From assembly GCA_019419525.1 (NCBI GenBank), contig DXZU01000020.1, forward strand, positions 1 to 46,058: a stretch of 46,058 nucleotides of DNA. The letters are read 5' to 3'. The notes under the pieces were generated by a model. The model ran no database searches. It was not told the DNA's origin and saw only the letters and a list, made by a program, of their open reading frames with translations. A program made the translations under genes and the position numbers. Origin of the DNA: Collinsella sp. (GTDB taxonomy: Bacteria > Actinomycetota > Coriobacteriia > Coriobacteriales > Coriobacteriaceae). Positions 7,444-17,090 of this stretch are shown in pieces. The stretch's first letter is position 1. Every line of letters starts with the position of its first letter.

Positions 7444-8817
7444 CTACTCGTCGCCATCGTGCGGATCCGCAGAGCCCGCACCCGACGCCGCCGGCTTCTC
7501 TGCCGAGGACTCGGAATCCTTCTTATCGGTTTCGGCCGGAGCGATCACGCGAATGAGCGAGATGCGCTGGCCACGCATCGACTGTACCTTGAACTTGTAC
7601 CCCGCGACCTCAAACACCTCTCCAATGTCGGGCACCGAGTCGCAAAGCTCCAAAATCCAGCCGGCGATGGTCTCATAATCATCGCTTTCCTCGAGCGGCC
7701 AACCAAGCTCAATCGCGTCATCGCACGAAAAACGCCCATCGACGAGCCACTCGCGGCGTGAGAGGCGCGTGAGGTACTTGTTGTCGGGGTCGAACTCGTC
7801 CTCAATCTCGCCCACGATCTCCTCGACGATGTCCTCGATGGTGATGATGCCGGCCGTACCGCCGTACTCGTCCACGACCACCACGATCTGGTCGTGAGAG
7901 GTCTGCATCTCGGACAGCAGCGGCAGGATGTCCTTGGTGTCGGGCACAAAGGTGGCGTCGCGCAAAAAACCGGCGATGGGCTGGTCGCCCTTGCCGTCAA
8001 GCGCAGGCTGAATCAGGTCCTTGATGTGCGCAATGCCGGCGACGTTGTCGGGATCCTCGTGATAGACGGGGATGCGGCTAAAGCCGGTCTGGCGCATGGT
8101 AGACAGCACGTCGGCGACCGTCTCGTCGTCCTCGCACATGGTGGTGTCCACGCGCGGCACCATGACCTCGCGGGCAACGGTGTCGCCCAGGTCGAAGATC
8201 TCGTGAATCATGCGCTTTTCCTCGTCGAGCAGGTCGTCCTGCTCCGAGACCATGTACTTGATCTCTTCTTCCGAGACGTTCTGGCGGTCGTCGGCACTCT
8301 TGATGCGCAGGATACGGGCCAGGCCATCGGAGCAAGCGCCAGTCAGCCACACGAGCGGGCGAGCAATCTTCTGGAACACGGAAAGCGGGCCCACGACCTG
8401 CTTGGACACGCCCTCGGCATTGGCCAGGCCGATGCGCTTGGGGACGAGCTCGCCGATCACGATGGACACGAAGGCGACCGCGACGGTGATGATGACCGGC
8501 GCCAGGCCGCGCGCGATGGCGGAGAGCGGCGCGATGCCAAAGCTCATGAGCCACGTGGCAAGTGGGTCGGACAGGCTCGTCGAGGCGACGGCGGACGAGG
8601 CGAAGCCCACGAGCGTGATGGCGACCTGGATGGTGGCGAGCAGCTGGTCGGAATCGGCGGCCAGCTTAATGGCGCGCTCGGCGCGCTTATCGCCCTCCTC
8701 GGCATCGTGTTCCAACACGGCGCGCTTAGCCGTGGTGAGAGCCATCTCGGACATGGAGAAGTAGCCGTTGATAAGCGTTAAAACGAGCGTGGTAGTAAGG
8801 GAGATGGTTATGTCCAT
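7444..8817 (-). CDS. CorB/CNNM-type (HlyC/CorC) CBS-domain membrane transporter
   Basis: 457 residues. Residues 1-170 form a CNNM/DUF21 membrane domain (about four helices, motif GELVPKRIG). About 200-325 is a CBS pair (REVMVPR, GFSRIPVY, and VVVVDEYGG-TAGIITIEDI). About 345-430 is the CorC_HlyC domain. A charged Ser/Ala tail follows. Family members (CorB, CNNM) export Mg2+ and are gated by Mg-ATP bound to the CBS pair. The older hemolysin name is historical. It heads the minus-strand run down to 3826. The ribosome site before the ATG is weak. With the operon at 382-3497 it suggests a magnesium-handling neighbourhood. Confidence 0.9.
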   Translation of the reverse strand: MDITISLTTTLVLTLINGYFSMSEMALTTAKRAVLEHDAEEGDKRAERAIKLAADSDQLLATIQVAITLVGFASSAVASTSLSDPLATWLMSFGIAPLSAIARGLAPVIITVAVAFVSIVIGELVPKRIGLANAEGVSKQVVGPLSVFQKIARPLVWLTGACSDGLARILRIKSADDRQNVSEEEIKYMVSEQDDLLDEEKRMIHEIFDLGDTVAREVMVPRVDTTMCEDDETVADVLSTMRQTGFSRIPVYHEDPDNVAGIAHIKDLIQPALDGKGDQPIAGFLRDATFVPDTKDILPLLSEMQTSHDQIVVVVDEYGGTAGIITIEDIVEEIVGEIEDEFDPDNKYLTRLSRREWLVDGRFSCDDAIELGWPLEESDDYETIAGWILELCDSVPDIGEVFEVAGYKFKVQSMRGQRISLIRVIAPAETDKKDSESSAEKPAASGAGSADPHDGDE

Positions 8818-8931
8818 CGGGAGTTTCTCGAACCTCCAAGATTCGGGACGTTGGGTAGTAAGCGTAGGTGACGGATAGGGCAGTTGCGCCCGGCGGCCGC
8901 TTGGATGGGCTCGCGGGCACAGGAGCGATCG

Positions 8932-9615
8932 CTAGATTACGAAGAGGATCACCGCCATGAACTGGAAGATACTGCCGGCGAGTACCCACAGGTGAAACAC
9001 ACTGTGCAGGTAACGCACGTTTTTGGCGATGTAGAACGGCACGCCCACGGTGTAGCACACGCCGCCGACAGCGAGCAGGGCAAGTGCCACGGGGTTGAGC
9101 AGTGCCACAAGGTCGGGCAGCTTAAAGACAACGAGCCAGCCCATCAGCAGGTAGACCAGGCCACTTACCCAGTGCGGTTGACGCTCGCGCATAAAGCACT
9201 CGAGGGCGATGCCGATAATGGCGATGGCCCATACGGCAAAGAACAGCGCAGGGCCGCCGTCGTTTGCGAGCGTGATGAGGCAAAACGGCGTATAGCTGCC
9301 GGCAATAAGCAAGTAGATGCAGCTGTGGTCGATGATGCGAAACACGCGCTTGGCGCGCGCGGGCTGAATCGCGTGGTAGAGCGTGGAGGCTAGGTATTCG
9401 AGGATAATGCTGACGCCATAGACAATTGCCGCAGCCATGTGGGCCGGGCCTCCGCCGCGCAGGGCAGCGAATACAATCAGGAGCACCAGGCCCGCGATAC
9501 CCAGCAGACAGCCGACACCATGGGTGACGGAGTTCATGATCTCCTCACCCACCGTGTAGTGTGGAACGGCCGCGGTCTTGGGTCGCGGCTTAGAACTGTC
9601 GCTCGAATCGGACAT
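8932..9615 (-). CDS. Hemolysin III / AdipoR-type (PAQR) membrane protein
   Basis: 227 residues, seven predicted membrane helices. It keeps the family's metal-site pattern: HGVG in helix 1, S-x3-H (STLYHA) at the end of helix 2, D-H with S-Y-T-P in the third block (IDHSCIYLL...GSYTP), and H-x3-H (HSVFH) before the last helix. The bacterial TrhA/YqfA members affect membrane energetics or lipid homeostasis, and some are named hemolysin III. I prefer the ATG at 9615, which has GGAGG 11 bases upstream. The in-frame ATG at 9636 has no ribosome site. Divergent from the alpha/beta hydrolase gene. Confidence 0.88.
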   Translation of the reverse strand: MSDSSDSSKPRPKTAAVPHYTVGEEIMNSVTHGVGCLLGIAGLVLLIVFAALRGGGPAHMAAAIVYGVSIILEYLASTLYHAIQPARAKRVFRIIDHSCIYLLIAGSYTPFCLITLANDGGPALFFAVWAIAIIGIALECFMRERQPHWVSGLVYLLMGWLVVFKLPDLVALLNPVALALLAVGGVCYTVGVPFYIAKNVRYLHSVFHLWVLAGSIFQFMAVILFVI

Positions 9616-9724
9616 GCCGGTTACATCCTCCAACATAAAAGAATTCTCAACACTATATCAAAGCGTCTGGGCGCGTGCGAAATTTGCACCATACGTGACC
9701 CTTTGTTTACCCATTCTTTGCCTG

Positions 9725-9753
9725 TTGACGCATCAACGGTGAACGTCCATAAT
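9725..9753 (+). promoter_or_regulatory. Sigma-70-type promoter for the alpha/beta hydrolase gene
   Basis: TTGACG (9725-9730), a 17-bp spacer, and CATAAT (9748-9753) form a near-consensus housekeeping promoter about 50 bp before the ATG at 9803. The -35 box sits in GTTGACGCATCAAC, which has 5-bp inverted arms. A second imperfect palindrome (ATGTTGATGTATTAACAT) lies at 9767-9784 in the leader. Either could bind a repressor. Confidence 0.65.
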
Positions 9754-9802
9754 GCGCTTGCATTAAATGTTGATGTATTAACATCTTATAGGAAAGCTTC
9801 TT

Positions 9803-10768
9803 ATGTCTCAAAACGCACGTTCCCATCGAAAGCTTAAGGTAGCCGGTGTTGTTGCGCTGGTGCTCGTTGTCGCGCTGCTGGGGTTTGCCGGCAACTTCTT
9901 GTTCGACTTTGCCCTGAATCCCCAAGCGCCCTACACCATGAAGATGATGCAGGACGGCAAGGACGGCAAAAAGGGCGAGCAGATGGATGCCGAGGCAGTC
10001 GAGGCGCGGGCATGGTTTAAAGAAAACCGCGAGAGTAGCAGCCTCACCGCAGATGACGGAACCGAGCTTGCCGCCTGGTATTTCGCGGCGTCAGAGAGCA
10101 CGCACGACTACGCCGTCTGCCTGCACGGATACACCGACGAGCCCATCGGCATGGCCCGATACGTCAAGCGCTTCCACGACCGCGGCATGAACGTACTCGC
10201 ACCCGCCGCCCGCGCCCACGAGCGTTCCGGCGGTGACTACATCGGCATGGGCTGGCCCGAGCGGCTCGATGTCCTCGCGTGGATCGGGCGAATCGTTCAG
10301 GCCGATCCCGAAGCGCGCATCCTGGTCTTTGGCGAGTCGATGGGCGCGGCGACGGCCATGAATGTCGCGGGGGAATCTCTGCCCGCAAATGTGAAATGCA
10401 TCATCGAGGATTGCGGTTACACAAGCGTTTGGGACGAGTTTTCCCTGCAGCTCAAGGACGTGTTCGGCCTGCCCAGCTTTCCCTTGCTCGATGTAGCAAA
10501 CTTGGTGTGCAACGTGCGCGCGGGCTACGACTTTCATAAGGCGAGCAGCGTGGAACAGCTCAAGCGCGCGACGGTTCCCATGCTGTTTATCCACGGTGAC
10601 CAAGACACCTTTGTGCCGTACAGCATGCTCGACCAAAACTACGACGCGTGCGCCAGCAAGGTCAAGCAAAAGCTCACCGTCCATGGCGCCACCCACGCCA
10701 AGAGCGCGCAGGTCGACCCCGAACTCTACTGGAACACGGTCGACGACTTCCTCGACGAGTATTTTTAG
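9803..10768 (+). CDS. Membrane-anchored alpha/beta hydrolase
   Basis: 321 residues with one N-terminal membrane helix (about 11-35) and an extracytoplasmic alpha/beta-hydrolase domain. The nucleophile elbow is GESMGA, the acid is Asp in GDQDTF, and the His is in ATHAKS near the C-terminus. The HGYTDEP loop fits the oxyanion hole. This resembles the YqkD/FrsA/BAAT-like hydrolases found in Gram-positive bacteria, most of them esterases of unknown substrate. Start ATG with AGGA nine bases upstream. Monocistronic, with its own promoter and terminator. Confidence 0.9.
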   Translation: MSQNARSHRKLKVAGVVALVLVVALLGFAGNFLFDFALNPQAPYTMKMMQDGKDGKKGEQMDAEAVEARAWFKENRESSSLTADDGTELAAWYFAASESTHDYAVCLHGYTDEPIGMARYVKRFHDRGMNVLAPAARAHERSGGDYIGMGWPERLDVLAWIGRIVQADPEARILVFGESMGAATAMNVAGESLPANVKCIIEDCGYTSVWDEFSLQLKDVFGLPSFPLLDVANLVCNVRAGYDFHKASSVEQLKRATVPMLFIHGDQDTFVPYSMLDQNYDACASKVKQKLTVHGATHAKSAQVDPELYWNTVDDFLDEYF

Positions 10769-10814
10769 GCAAATAGTACGGTTTACTGGTCTATCTGACC
10801 CCCTAGCACTTCCG

Positions 10815-10853
10815 AAAAGCCGCCCGTGGGCACTGTGCTCACGGGCGGCTTTT
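10815..10853. terminator. Bidirectional terminator between convergent genes
   Basis: A perfect 10-bp stem (GCCGCCCGTG / CACGGGCGGC, loop of 11) is flanked by AAAA on the left and TTTT on the right. It can end both the hydrolase transcript (plus) and the DUF362 transcript (minus). Confidence 0.9.
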
Positions 10854-10900
10854 GCTAACGCTGCGCTACAAAAGCGCTTGATTTGTCCAATAGCTAGACG

Positions 10901-12106
10901 CTACTTGACCTCGATGAGCTCGTACTCGCTCGTGCCCAAGCCGATCTTCTCGGCATGCGCGATGCACACGCGCCAGTCGGTGTCGGGATGCGTAATGCAG
11001 AAGGGGTCGTGCGCCTGCTCGCCCTCCAGATGCTCGTGGTTATGCTCCATCTTGGCCGCGCTATCGGTGAGCTCGGTGTTGGGCAGTGGCTCGGACGCCA
11101 TGACGGCATCGGCGCAGGCCTGGTCGATGGCGACCGGGTCGAAGCTCGCGAACATGCCGATATCGTTGACGATAGGTGTGTCGTTTTCGGGATGGCAGTC
11201 GCAGTTGGGACTGATGTCCATGGCAAGCGAGATGTGGAAGCTCGGGCGGCCGTCGACAACGGCCTTTGTATACTCGGCGATCTTGCAGTTGAGCACGTCG
11301 GCCGCGGCGTCATAGCCGGGCTTGATGCAGTCCTGGTTGCATGCCGCAATGCAGCGTCCGCAGCCCACGCAGCGATCGTGGTCGATGGTGGCCACGTGCA
11401 CCGTGCGGGTGTTGCCGTTGGCAAGCTCGCGCTCGCGGGTGCCGTCGAACGAGACAGCGTTGTGCGCGCAAATCTTTTCGCAGGCACGGCAGCCAACGCA
11501 GTGCTCGGTCGAGACGTTCGGCTTGCCGGCGGCATGCTGCTCCATCTTGCCGGCACGGCTGCCGCCTCCCATACCCAGGTTCTTCATGGCGCCGCCAAAG
11601 CCGGCCTGCTCATGGCCCTTAAAGTGGGTGAGGCTGATCACGATATCGGCGTCCATGAGAGCCTGACCGATCTTGGCCTCGCGCACGTACTCGCCGCCCT
11701 CGACCGGGACGAGCGCCTCGTCGGTGCCCTTGAGGCCGTCGGCGATGATGATCTGGCAGCCCGTGGCATACGGGGTAAAACCGTTCTGGTAGGCGGTATC
11801 GATGTGCTCGAGCGCGTTTTTGCGGCTACCCACATAGAGCGTATTGCAGTCGGTGAGGAAGGGCTTGCCGCCCAGCTCCTTCACGACATCCGCGACGGCG
11901 CGGGCGTAGTTGGGGCGCAAAAAGCTCAGGTTGCCCAGCTCGCCAAAGTGAATCTTGATGGCGACGAACTTGTTCTCAAAGTCGATCTGCTCGATACCGG
12001 CGTGACGGATGAGGCGCTTGAGCTTGTCGAGCTGGCTCTCGCGAGCATGCGTGCGCAGGTTAGTGAAGTACACCTTAGCGGGTGCGGCGGGTGCGGCTGC
12101 GGTCAT
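10901..12106 (-). CDS. DUF362 protein with two [4Fe-4S] ferredoxin motifs
   Basis: 401 residues. The DUF362 domain has its fold around KIHFGELGN, the TDCNTLY motif and a HFKGHEQAGFGGAMKNLGMG signature. A bacterial-ferredoxin insert (about 200-270) has two C-x2-C-x2-C-x3-C clusters (HCVGCRACEKIC and RCVGCGRCIAAC). DUF362 resumes after it (FASFDPVAIDQACADAV). Such proteins are common in strict anaerobes, and their redox partner and substrate are unknown. It is cytosolic, with no signal peptide. Start ATG preceded by GAGGGG at nine bases. Monocistronic. Confidence 0.88.
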   Translation of the reverse strand: MTAAAPAAPAKVYFTNLRTHARESQLDKLKRLIRHAGIEQIDFENKFVAIKIHFGELGNLSFLRPNYARAVADVVKELGGKPFLTDCNTLYVGSRKNALEHIDTAYQNGFTPYATGCQIIIADGLKGTDEALVPVEGGEYVREAKIGQALMDADIVISLTHFKGHEQAGFGGAMKNLGMGGGSRAGKMEQHAAGKPNVSTEHCVGCRACEKICAHNAVSFDGTRERELANGNTRTVHVATIDHDRCVGCGRCIAACNQDCIKPGYDAAADVLNCKIAEYTKAVVDGRPSFHISLAMDISPNCDCHPENDTPIVNDIGMFASFDPVAIDQACADAVMASEPLPNTELTDSAAKMEHNHEHLEGEQAHDPFCITHPDTDWRVCIAHAEKIGLGTSEYELIEVK

Positions 12107-12189
12107 AGATATATCCCCTCGGTCTATATGGCGTTACAGACATAGAGGATGGTACCAGTTAAAGCAGAGTTAAAGTCAAGTACGGCACC

Positions 12190-12218
12190 TAGTCATTGGG
12201 GACGTTCTTAAATGACTA
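12190..12218. repeat. CATTGGGGAC intergenic repeat, copy 2
   Basis: TAGTCATTGGGGACGTTC followed by TTAAATGACTA closely matches the copies at 3789 and 15698. The final GACTA again supplies the TAG stop of the gene on the minus strand (FtsX-type permease). Confidence 0.75.
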
Positions 12219-14882
12219 CTCTTGGACTTTGAGGGCCTCGGCCAGGCTCACGCGCTTGATGGAGCGTGTGTGCAGCAGCGCCACGACCAGGTAGGTCGCA
12301 AAGCCAATGCCGACGCATGCAGCCATAGACCAAGCGGGCACGTAGATCTCGATATTGCCGTTATAGGCGAGTAGCATCGAGCGGAAGATGGCCGTGAGCG
12401 AGCCAATAATGACCGGCAGGCTCAGCACGAGCGACGCCGCCACGCACAGCGTGATCGAGCGGATGTACAGATGCGAGATCTCGCTATCGCGATAGCCAAA
12501 GACTTTCATGTAGCTGATCGAACGGGCGCTGTGGTCGATCACCGCCTTGGTCAGCAGGTACATAAACAGCAGGAAGATAAACACCGCGAGCCCGACCATC
12601 ATGCCGATCATTTTGCTCATCATGCCGATGAACTGGTCGCCCACGGCACGCATGTCGTCGGGCGTGGTGTCGCCGGCAAAGTAGCGCGCGTCGAGGTCGA
12701 GCTTCTCGTCGCTCACATAGCCGTTGAAGTAGGCCGCATCGTTGCCAAAGAGCTCGTTAAAGTCATCGATACTCATATAGATATTCATGTCCGACTTGGA
12801 GCCCCAGGCACAGTCCTTGCCCGCATACTCAAGGGAATAATTCTCGCCCTCATACTTGTCGCCGAGCGTGACGTTCTGGCCCTCGCTCCAGCCAAACTTG
12901 TCGAGCAAGCCACCGCCAAAGACGACGCGTCCGTCGCCGACGTCCAGCCCTTTCCAGTAGCGCGAATCGGGCGAGATGCCGTAGACAGAAATCGTCTCCT
13001 CGCCATTACCATCGCCGCGGTCGTATTGCAGTTGGTAAACGGCATATTTCTCGGCCTGCGCGATTGCGCCCGCGCCGTTGTCAATCGTGTTGACCGGGTG
13101 AATGTCGTCGTTGTCGGTGTCGATCTTAGAGGCCTTGTCAATCAGGTCGATAGCCTCGTCGCGGTTGCAGCCGAGGATATCGGCAAGGTCATCGAGGCGC
13201 GCATAAAGCGCATCCTTCTTGTCCTGGACCTTGGTAAGCGCATCCTGCGCCGCAGTCAGGCTCTCGGCAGACGGAGATGCGGTCGCGGCATCGGCTGCCG
13301 TCTGCGCCGCATCGGCCGCGCCGTCAAGCTCGTCATCGGCATCTTGGGCGGCGGAAAGCAGCGCGCCGTCAACCGACTGCAAGCGCTCGAGTGCTGACCA
13401 CTGCTCGCGCTCCTCGGCAGTGCCCTCGAGCTCCAGCGGCGCCTTGAGCGTGTACTGGTGCTCGGCGACCAGGCTTGTCTCGAGGTTGTCCGCGTAGTGC
13501 GTCATCGTGGGCAGAATCGCCAGGCCAAAGAGCAGCAGCAGCGAGGCAAACGCAATGCCCACAAAGAGCGTGGCAAAGTTGCCCAGGTTGCACAGAAAGA
13601 TACGCAGGCGGAAGCGGGAAACAAAACCCATGCGCTCCGGCAGTTGCATACCGCGCTTGGTGCCCGATTTGCCGCTCGCCTCGTGACGAAGGAACTGCAA
13701 CGGCGTCTTGCCCATTTTGCGAAGCAGGCCCACCAGCGTGATGAGGATGAGCGCGGCGGCGGGAACCACGGCGCACTTCACAAAGATCTCCCAGCTCCAG
13801 TACACCTGGAAAGGCGGCAGGCTGTACGAACCGTAATAGAGGCTGCGCATGGGCTCGGTAAAGAACACAACGCCGAGCGCAGTGCCCAAAAGCGCCGCGA
13901 CCACGCCCACGATGGCGGGAAGTGCCAGGTAGTGCAGCACGATCTCGCGACGGCGATAACCGCTGGCGAGCAGCGTGCCGATGATGGCGCTCTCCTCCTC
14001 GATGGTGGCGTCGGTAAGGACCACAAAGACGAACGCCATGATCACGATGATGATGTCGAGCAACGTCGTCCACATCATGGAGTCGCCGTCCACGTCGTCG
14101 CGCGCATAGCCAATGCCCTGATTGGAATCGGCATCGATCAGATCGTCCACGCGCGCATCGGCATCGGTCAGCGCCTCGACCATATCCTGCTCGGCATCGG
14201 TGCGGTCCGCGACGGAAAGGTCGCGATCGGTAAAGGTAAAGGAGTAGGTGTAGGCGGGTGCGCCGCCGGCATCTTCGAGCGCGGCAAAGCCGCCATCGGT
14301 GACCTCGGCCACGCCGTACGTGATGGTGTTCACCGTAAAGTCCGAATTGTCGAGGAACAGCGCCTGGCTATCGGGCTGGGTCATGATGCCGCAGATGGTG
14401 TAGGTGCGGCCCTCAAGCTCGACCTTATCACCCACGGCGAGGTCGTTGTTGGTGGCGAAGACACGGTCGATTGCCACCTCATCGTCCGTCTTGGGCTGCC
14501 TGCCTTCGCAGTAGGACGCAATGTCAACCTTGGTGCGATGCGCGTAGGTGCGCAGGGTGCGCTTGGTGCCGTCGTCGCCGGCGGTCTTTTTGATGATGGC
14601 GTCGATGGAGAAATTCTTGTAGAGCGTGACGCCGCCGACGTCGCCGGCTGCATCCTCGGCGGCCTTGAGTTGATCGTCGGTAGCCTCGAAGGAGGTGGTC
14701 ACGCGGCCGTCCTCAATCGCGTACGCATCGCGCATGTCATCGATAAGGCAGCCGATGGAATGCGCTGCGAGCAAAAATCCCGAGGTGAGAGCGATGCTTC
14801 CGCACATAAGCAAAAAGATGCCCAGGTACTTGCCGATATTGCGGCGCAGCTCGCGCGGGAGACGTTTTGCGAGAGGTGTCAT
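12216..14882 (-). CDS. FtsX/MacB-type ABC transporter permease
   Basis: 888 residues with two FtsX modules. A first helix (about 17-40) is followed by a large outside domain (about 45-260), three helices (about 265-400), a new N-terminal-type helix near 425-460, a second outside domain with an Ala/Asp-rich coiled-coil stretch, and three final helices (about 715-870). Ten helices with two extracytoplasmic domains fit lipoprotein, antimicrobial-peptide or cell-wall-hydrolase type mechanotransducing ABC systems. The ATP-binding gene lies 8 bp upstream. The ATG at 14882 follows an AGGCGG site; a TTG five codons earlier would overlap the upstream gene. What it moves cannot be told from sequence. 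Confidence 0.88.
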   Translation of the reverse strand: MTPLAKRLPRELRRNIGKYLGIFLLMCGSIALTSGFLLAAHSIGCLIDDMRDAYAIEDGRVTTSFEATDDQLKAAEDAAGDVGGVTLYKNFSIDAIIKKTAGDDGTKRTLRTYAHRTKVDIASYCEGRQPKTDDEVAIDRVFATNNDLAVGDKVELEGRTYTICGIMTQPDSQALFLDNSDFTVNTITYGVAEVTDGGFAALEDAGGAPAYTYSFTFTDRDLSVADRTDAEQDMVEALTDADARVDDLIDADSNQGIGYARDDVDGDSMMWTTLLDIIIVIMAFVFVVLTDATIEEESAIIGTLLASGYRRREIVLHYLALPAIVGVVAALLGTALGVVFFTEPMRSLYYGSYSLPPFQVYWSWEIFVKCAVVPAAALILITLVGLLRKMGKTPLQFLRHEASGKSGTKRGMQLPERMGFVSRFRLRIFLCNLGNFATLFVGIAFASLLLLFGLAILPTMTHYADNLETSLVAEHQYTLKAPLELEGTAEEREQWSALERLQSVDGALLSAAQDADDELDGAADAAQTAADAATASPSAESLTAAQDALTKVQDKKDALYARLDDLADILGCNRDEAIDLIDKASKIDTDNDDIHPVNTIDNGAGAIAQAEKYAVYQLQYDRGDGNGEETISVYGISPDSRYWKGLDVGDGRVVFGGGLLDKFGWSEGQNVTLGDKYEGENYSLEYAGKDCAWGSKSDMNIYMSIDDFNELFGNDAAYFNGYVSDEKLDLDARYFAGDTTPDDMRAVGDQFIGMMSKMIGMMVGLAVFIFLLFMYLLTKAVIDHSARSISYMKVFGYRDSEISHLYIRSITLCVAASLVLSLPVIIGSLTAIFRSMLLAYNGNIEIYVPAWSMAACVGIGFATYLVVALLHTRSIKRVSLAEALKVQE

Positions 14883-14890
14883 GGCGCCGC

Positions 14891-15604
<714 letters not shown>

Positions 15605-15695
15605 GGTATCCCCCGTTGTTAGCCTCGTACTACTTTATGAGCGTAATAGTAAACCATGGCGAACTATTTTGGAGCGTGGCCTGGATTTTATTTCA

Positions 15696-15880
15696 GACTA
15701 GTCATTGGGGACGTTCTTAAATGACTAGCTGCTGGGGACACTCTTTCGCCACCCGGCAGTTAGGGACGTTCCCTTTCTGCCGGCAGCTGGGGACAGTCCT
15801 TAGCAAGCCGGCGGTTCGGCAAAGACTGTCCCCAATGACTAGTCGTTTAAGTCTGTCCCCAATGAGTACCCAATGACTAG
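15696..15880. repeat. Cluster of CATTGGGGAC repeats with 17-bp inverted arms
   Basis: The intergenic space downstream of the ABC-2 operon is filled with variants of one motif: GACTAGTCATTGGGGAC at 15696-15712, GGGGACACTC near 15734, GGGACGTTCC near 15763, GGGGACAGTCC near 15789, and GTCCCCAATGACTAGTC at 15828-15844. The last CCCAATGACTAG ends at 15880, a few bases beyond the permease stop. The first and the 15828 copy are perfect 17-bp inverted repeats. No gene is present. Confidence 0.8.
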
Positions 15881-15884
15881 GTGG

Positions 15885-17090
15885 CTAGGCGTGGGATTTG
15901 GTGCGTGCGAGGGCTAGGCCTACGGCGGCGATGGCCGCGGCAAAGAGCACCGTGACGCCCAGGTCGCAGGCGATGTCGCCCAGCACGGTGGACGTCAGGT
16001 CCGCGGCGAGCGCCTTGCCGATCGCGTCGTTCACCCAATACGTCGGCACAAAATGCGCCGCGGTCTGCACGGCCGAGCCCATGAGCGACAGCGGCATCCA
16101 GGCGCCGCCCAAAAACGTCATGAGCATGCCGAGTAAGTTGCCCACGCCGTTGAGCAGCTCCTCGCGCGCGCCCAAGCTCGACAGCGTAAAGCCAACGGCC
16201 AGCGGCGTGCACGCCAGGGCAAACGTCACCGCCAGCGCCAGACACACACGACCCGCGCCGACCTCGGCAACCGCGCCGGCAAAGCCCACGACGCCCATCA
16301 TGCTCGACACGAGCCAAATGCAGACGGTGAGCACGGCGGCGGCCGCAAACACGGCAAGCGAACGCTGACGCTCGGAGACCGGGCTGGCATCCATGCGGCG
16401 CACGCGCTCGGGCTCGTTCATGCCCGAGAACACCAGCCCCACCGACACGATGACCGACGAGATAATCGCATACGCGCCAAAGTTGAAATACGACTCGAGC
16501 GTGGCAGCAGCAGCCGAGTCGACCTTGACCTGCTCGATCTGGACCTCCGCGCGCTTTGCAGCGGCATGCTCGGCGGCCTTGGCAACATCGCCGTTAGAAG
16601 CAGCGGGCTCAAGCGCCGCCGCAGCGCCCGCGAGCGAGATCCAGCGCGAGGCCTCGGCAGACGAAAGCGCCGCCGCCATGGTGCCGGAACCGTAGGTCAC
16701 GTCGAGCTTGGGCAGGGCCTCCCTCGCGCGGGCAGCCGCGACCAGGTCGTCCTCGAACCCCTCCGGGATAAAGAACACGCAGTCGGCGCTGCCCTTGGCA
16801 CTATTGCTCTTGGAGAGCGCGTCCGCGAGGTCGTAGGTGTCGTCGCCGACGCCCGTGACCAGCTCAAAGCGCGAACCCAGATGTTTGGTAAGCGCACGCG
16901 AAAGATCGCTGTCGTCGCGATCGATCACGATCACGTTGGTGTCGTAGGGCTTGTACTCGGTGAGCTGCGACGAGTTCCAGCTCACCGATGCCGCGATGAA
17001 TACGCCCATGAGCGAAATGAACACCGTGTAGATAAGCAGATAGAGCGGGTGTGCGAGCGCCATGCGAAGCGCGGTCTTAAAGGTGCTCAT
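15885..17090 (-). CDS. ABC-2 type permease (second subunit)
   Basis: 401 residues: one N-terminal helix (about 17-38), an extracytoplasmic domain of about 170 residues, then five to six helices (about 205-395). This is the ABC-2/YhgE-like layout used by drug, bacteriocin and lantibiotic exporters. The ATG at 17090 has AGGAG five bases upstream. It overlaps the end of the preceding permease gene by 14 bp, so the two are translated together and probably form a heterodimer with the ATPase at 18274-19212. Confidence 0.87.
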   Translation of the reverse strand: MSTFKTALRMALAHPLYLLIYTVFISLMGVFIAASVSWNSSQLTEYKPYDTNVIVIDRDDSDLSRALTKHLGSRFELVTGVGDDTYDLADALSKSNSAKGSADCVFFIPEGFEDDLVAAARAREALPKLDVTYGSGTMAAALSSAEASRWISLAGAAAALEPAASNGDVAKAAEHAAAKRAEVQIEQVKVDSAAAATLESYFNFGAYAIISSVIVSVGLVFSGMNEPERVRRMDASPVSERQRSLAVFAAAAVLTVCIWLVSSMMGVVGFAGAVAEVGAGRVCLALAVTFALACTPLAVGFTLSSLGAREELLNGVGNLLGMLMTFLGGAWMPLSLMGSAVQTAAHFVPTYWVNDAIGKALAADLTSTVLGDIACDLGVTVLFAAAIAAVGLALARTKSHA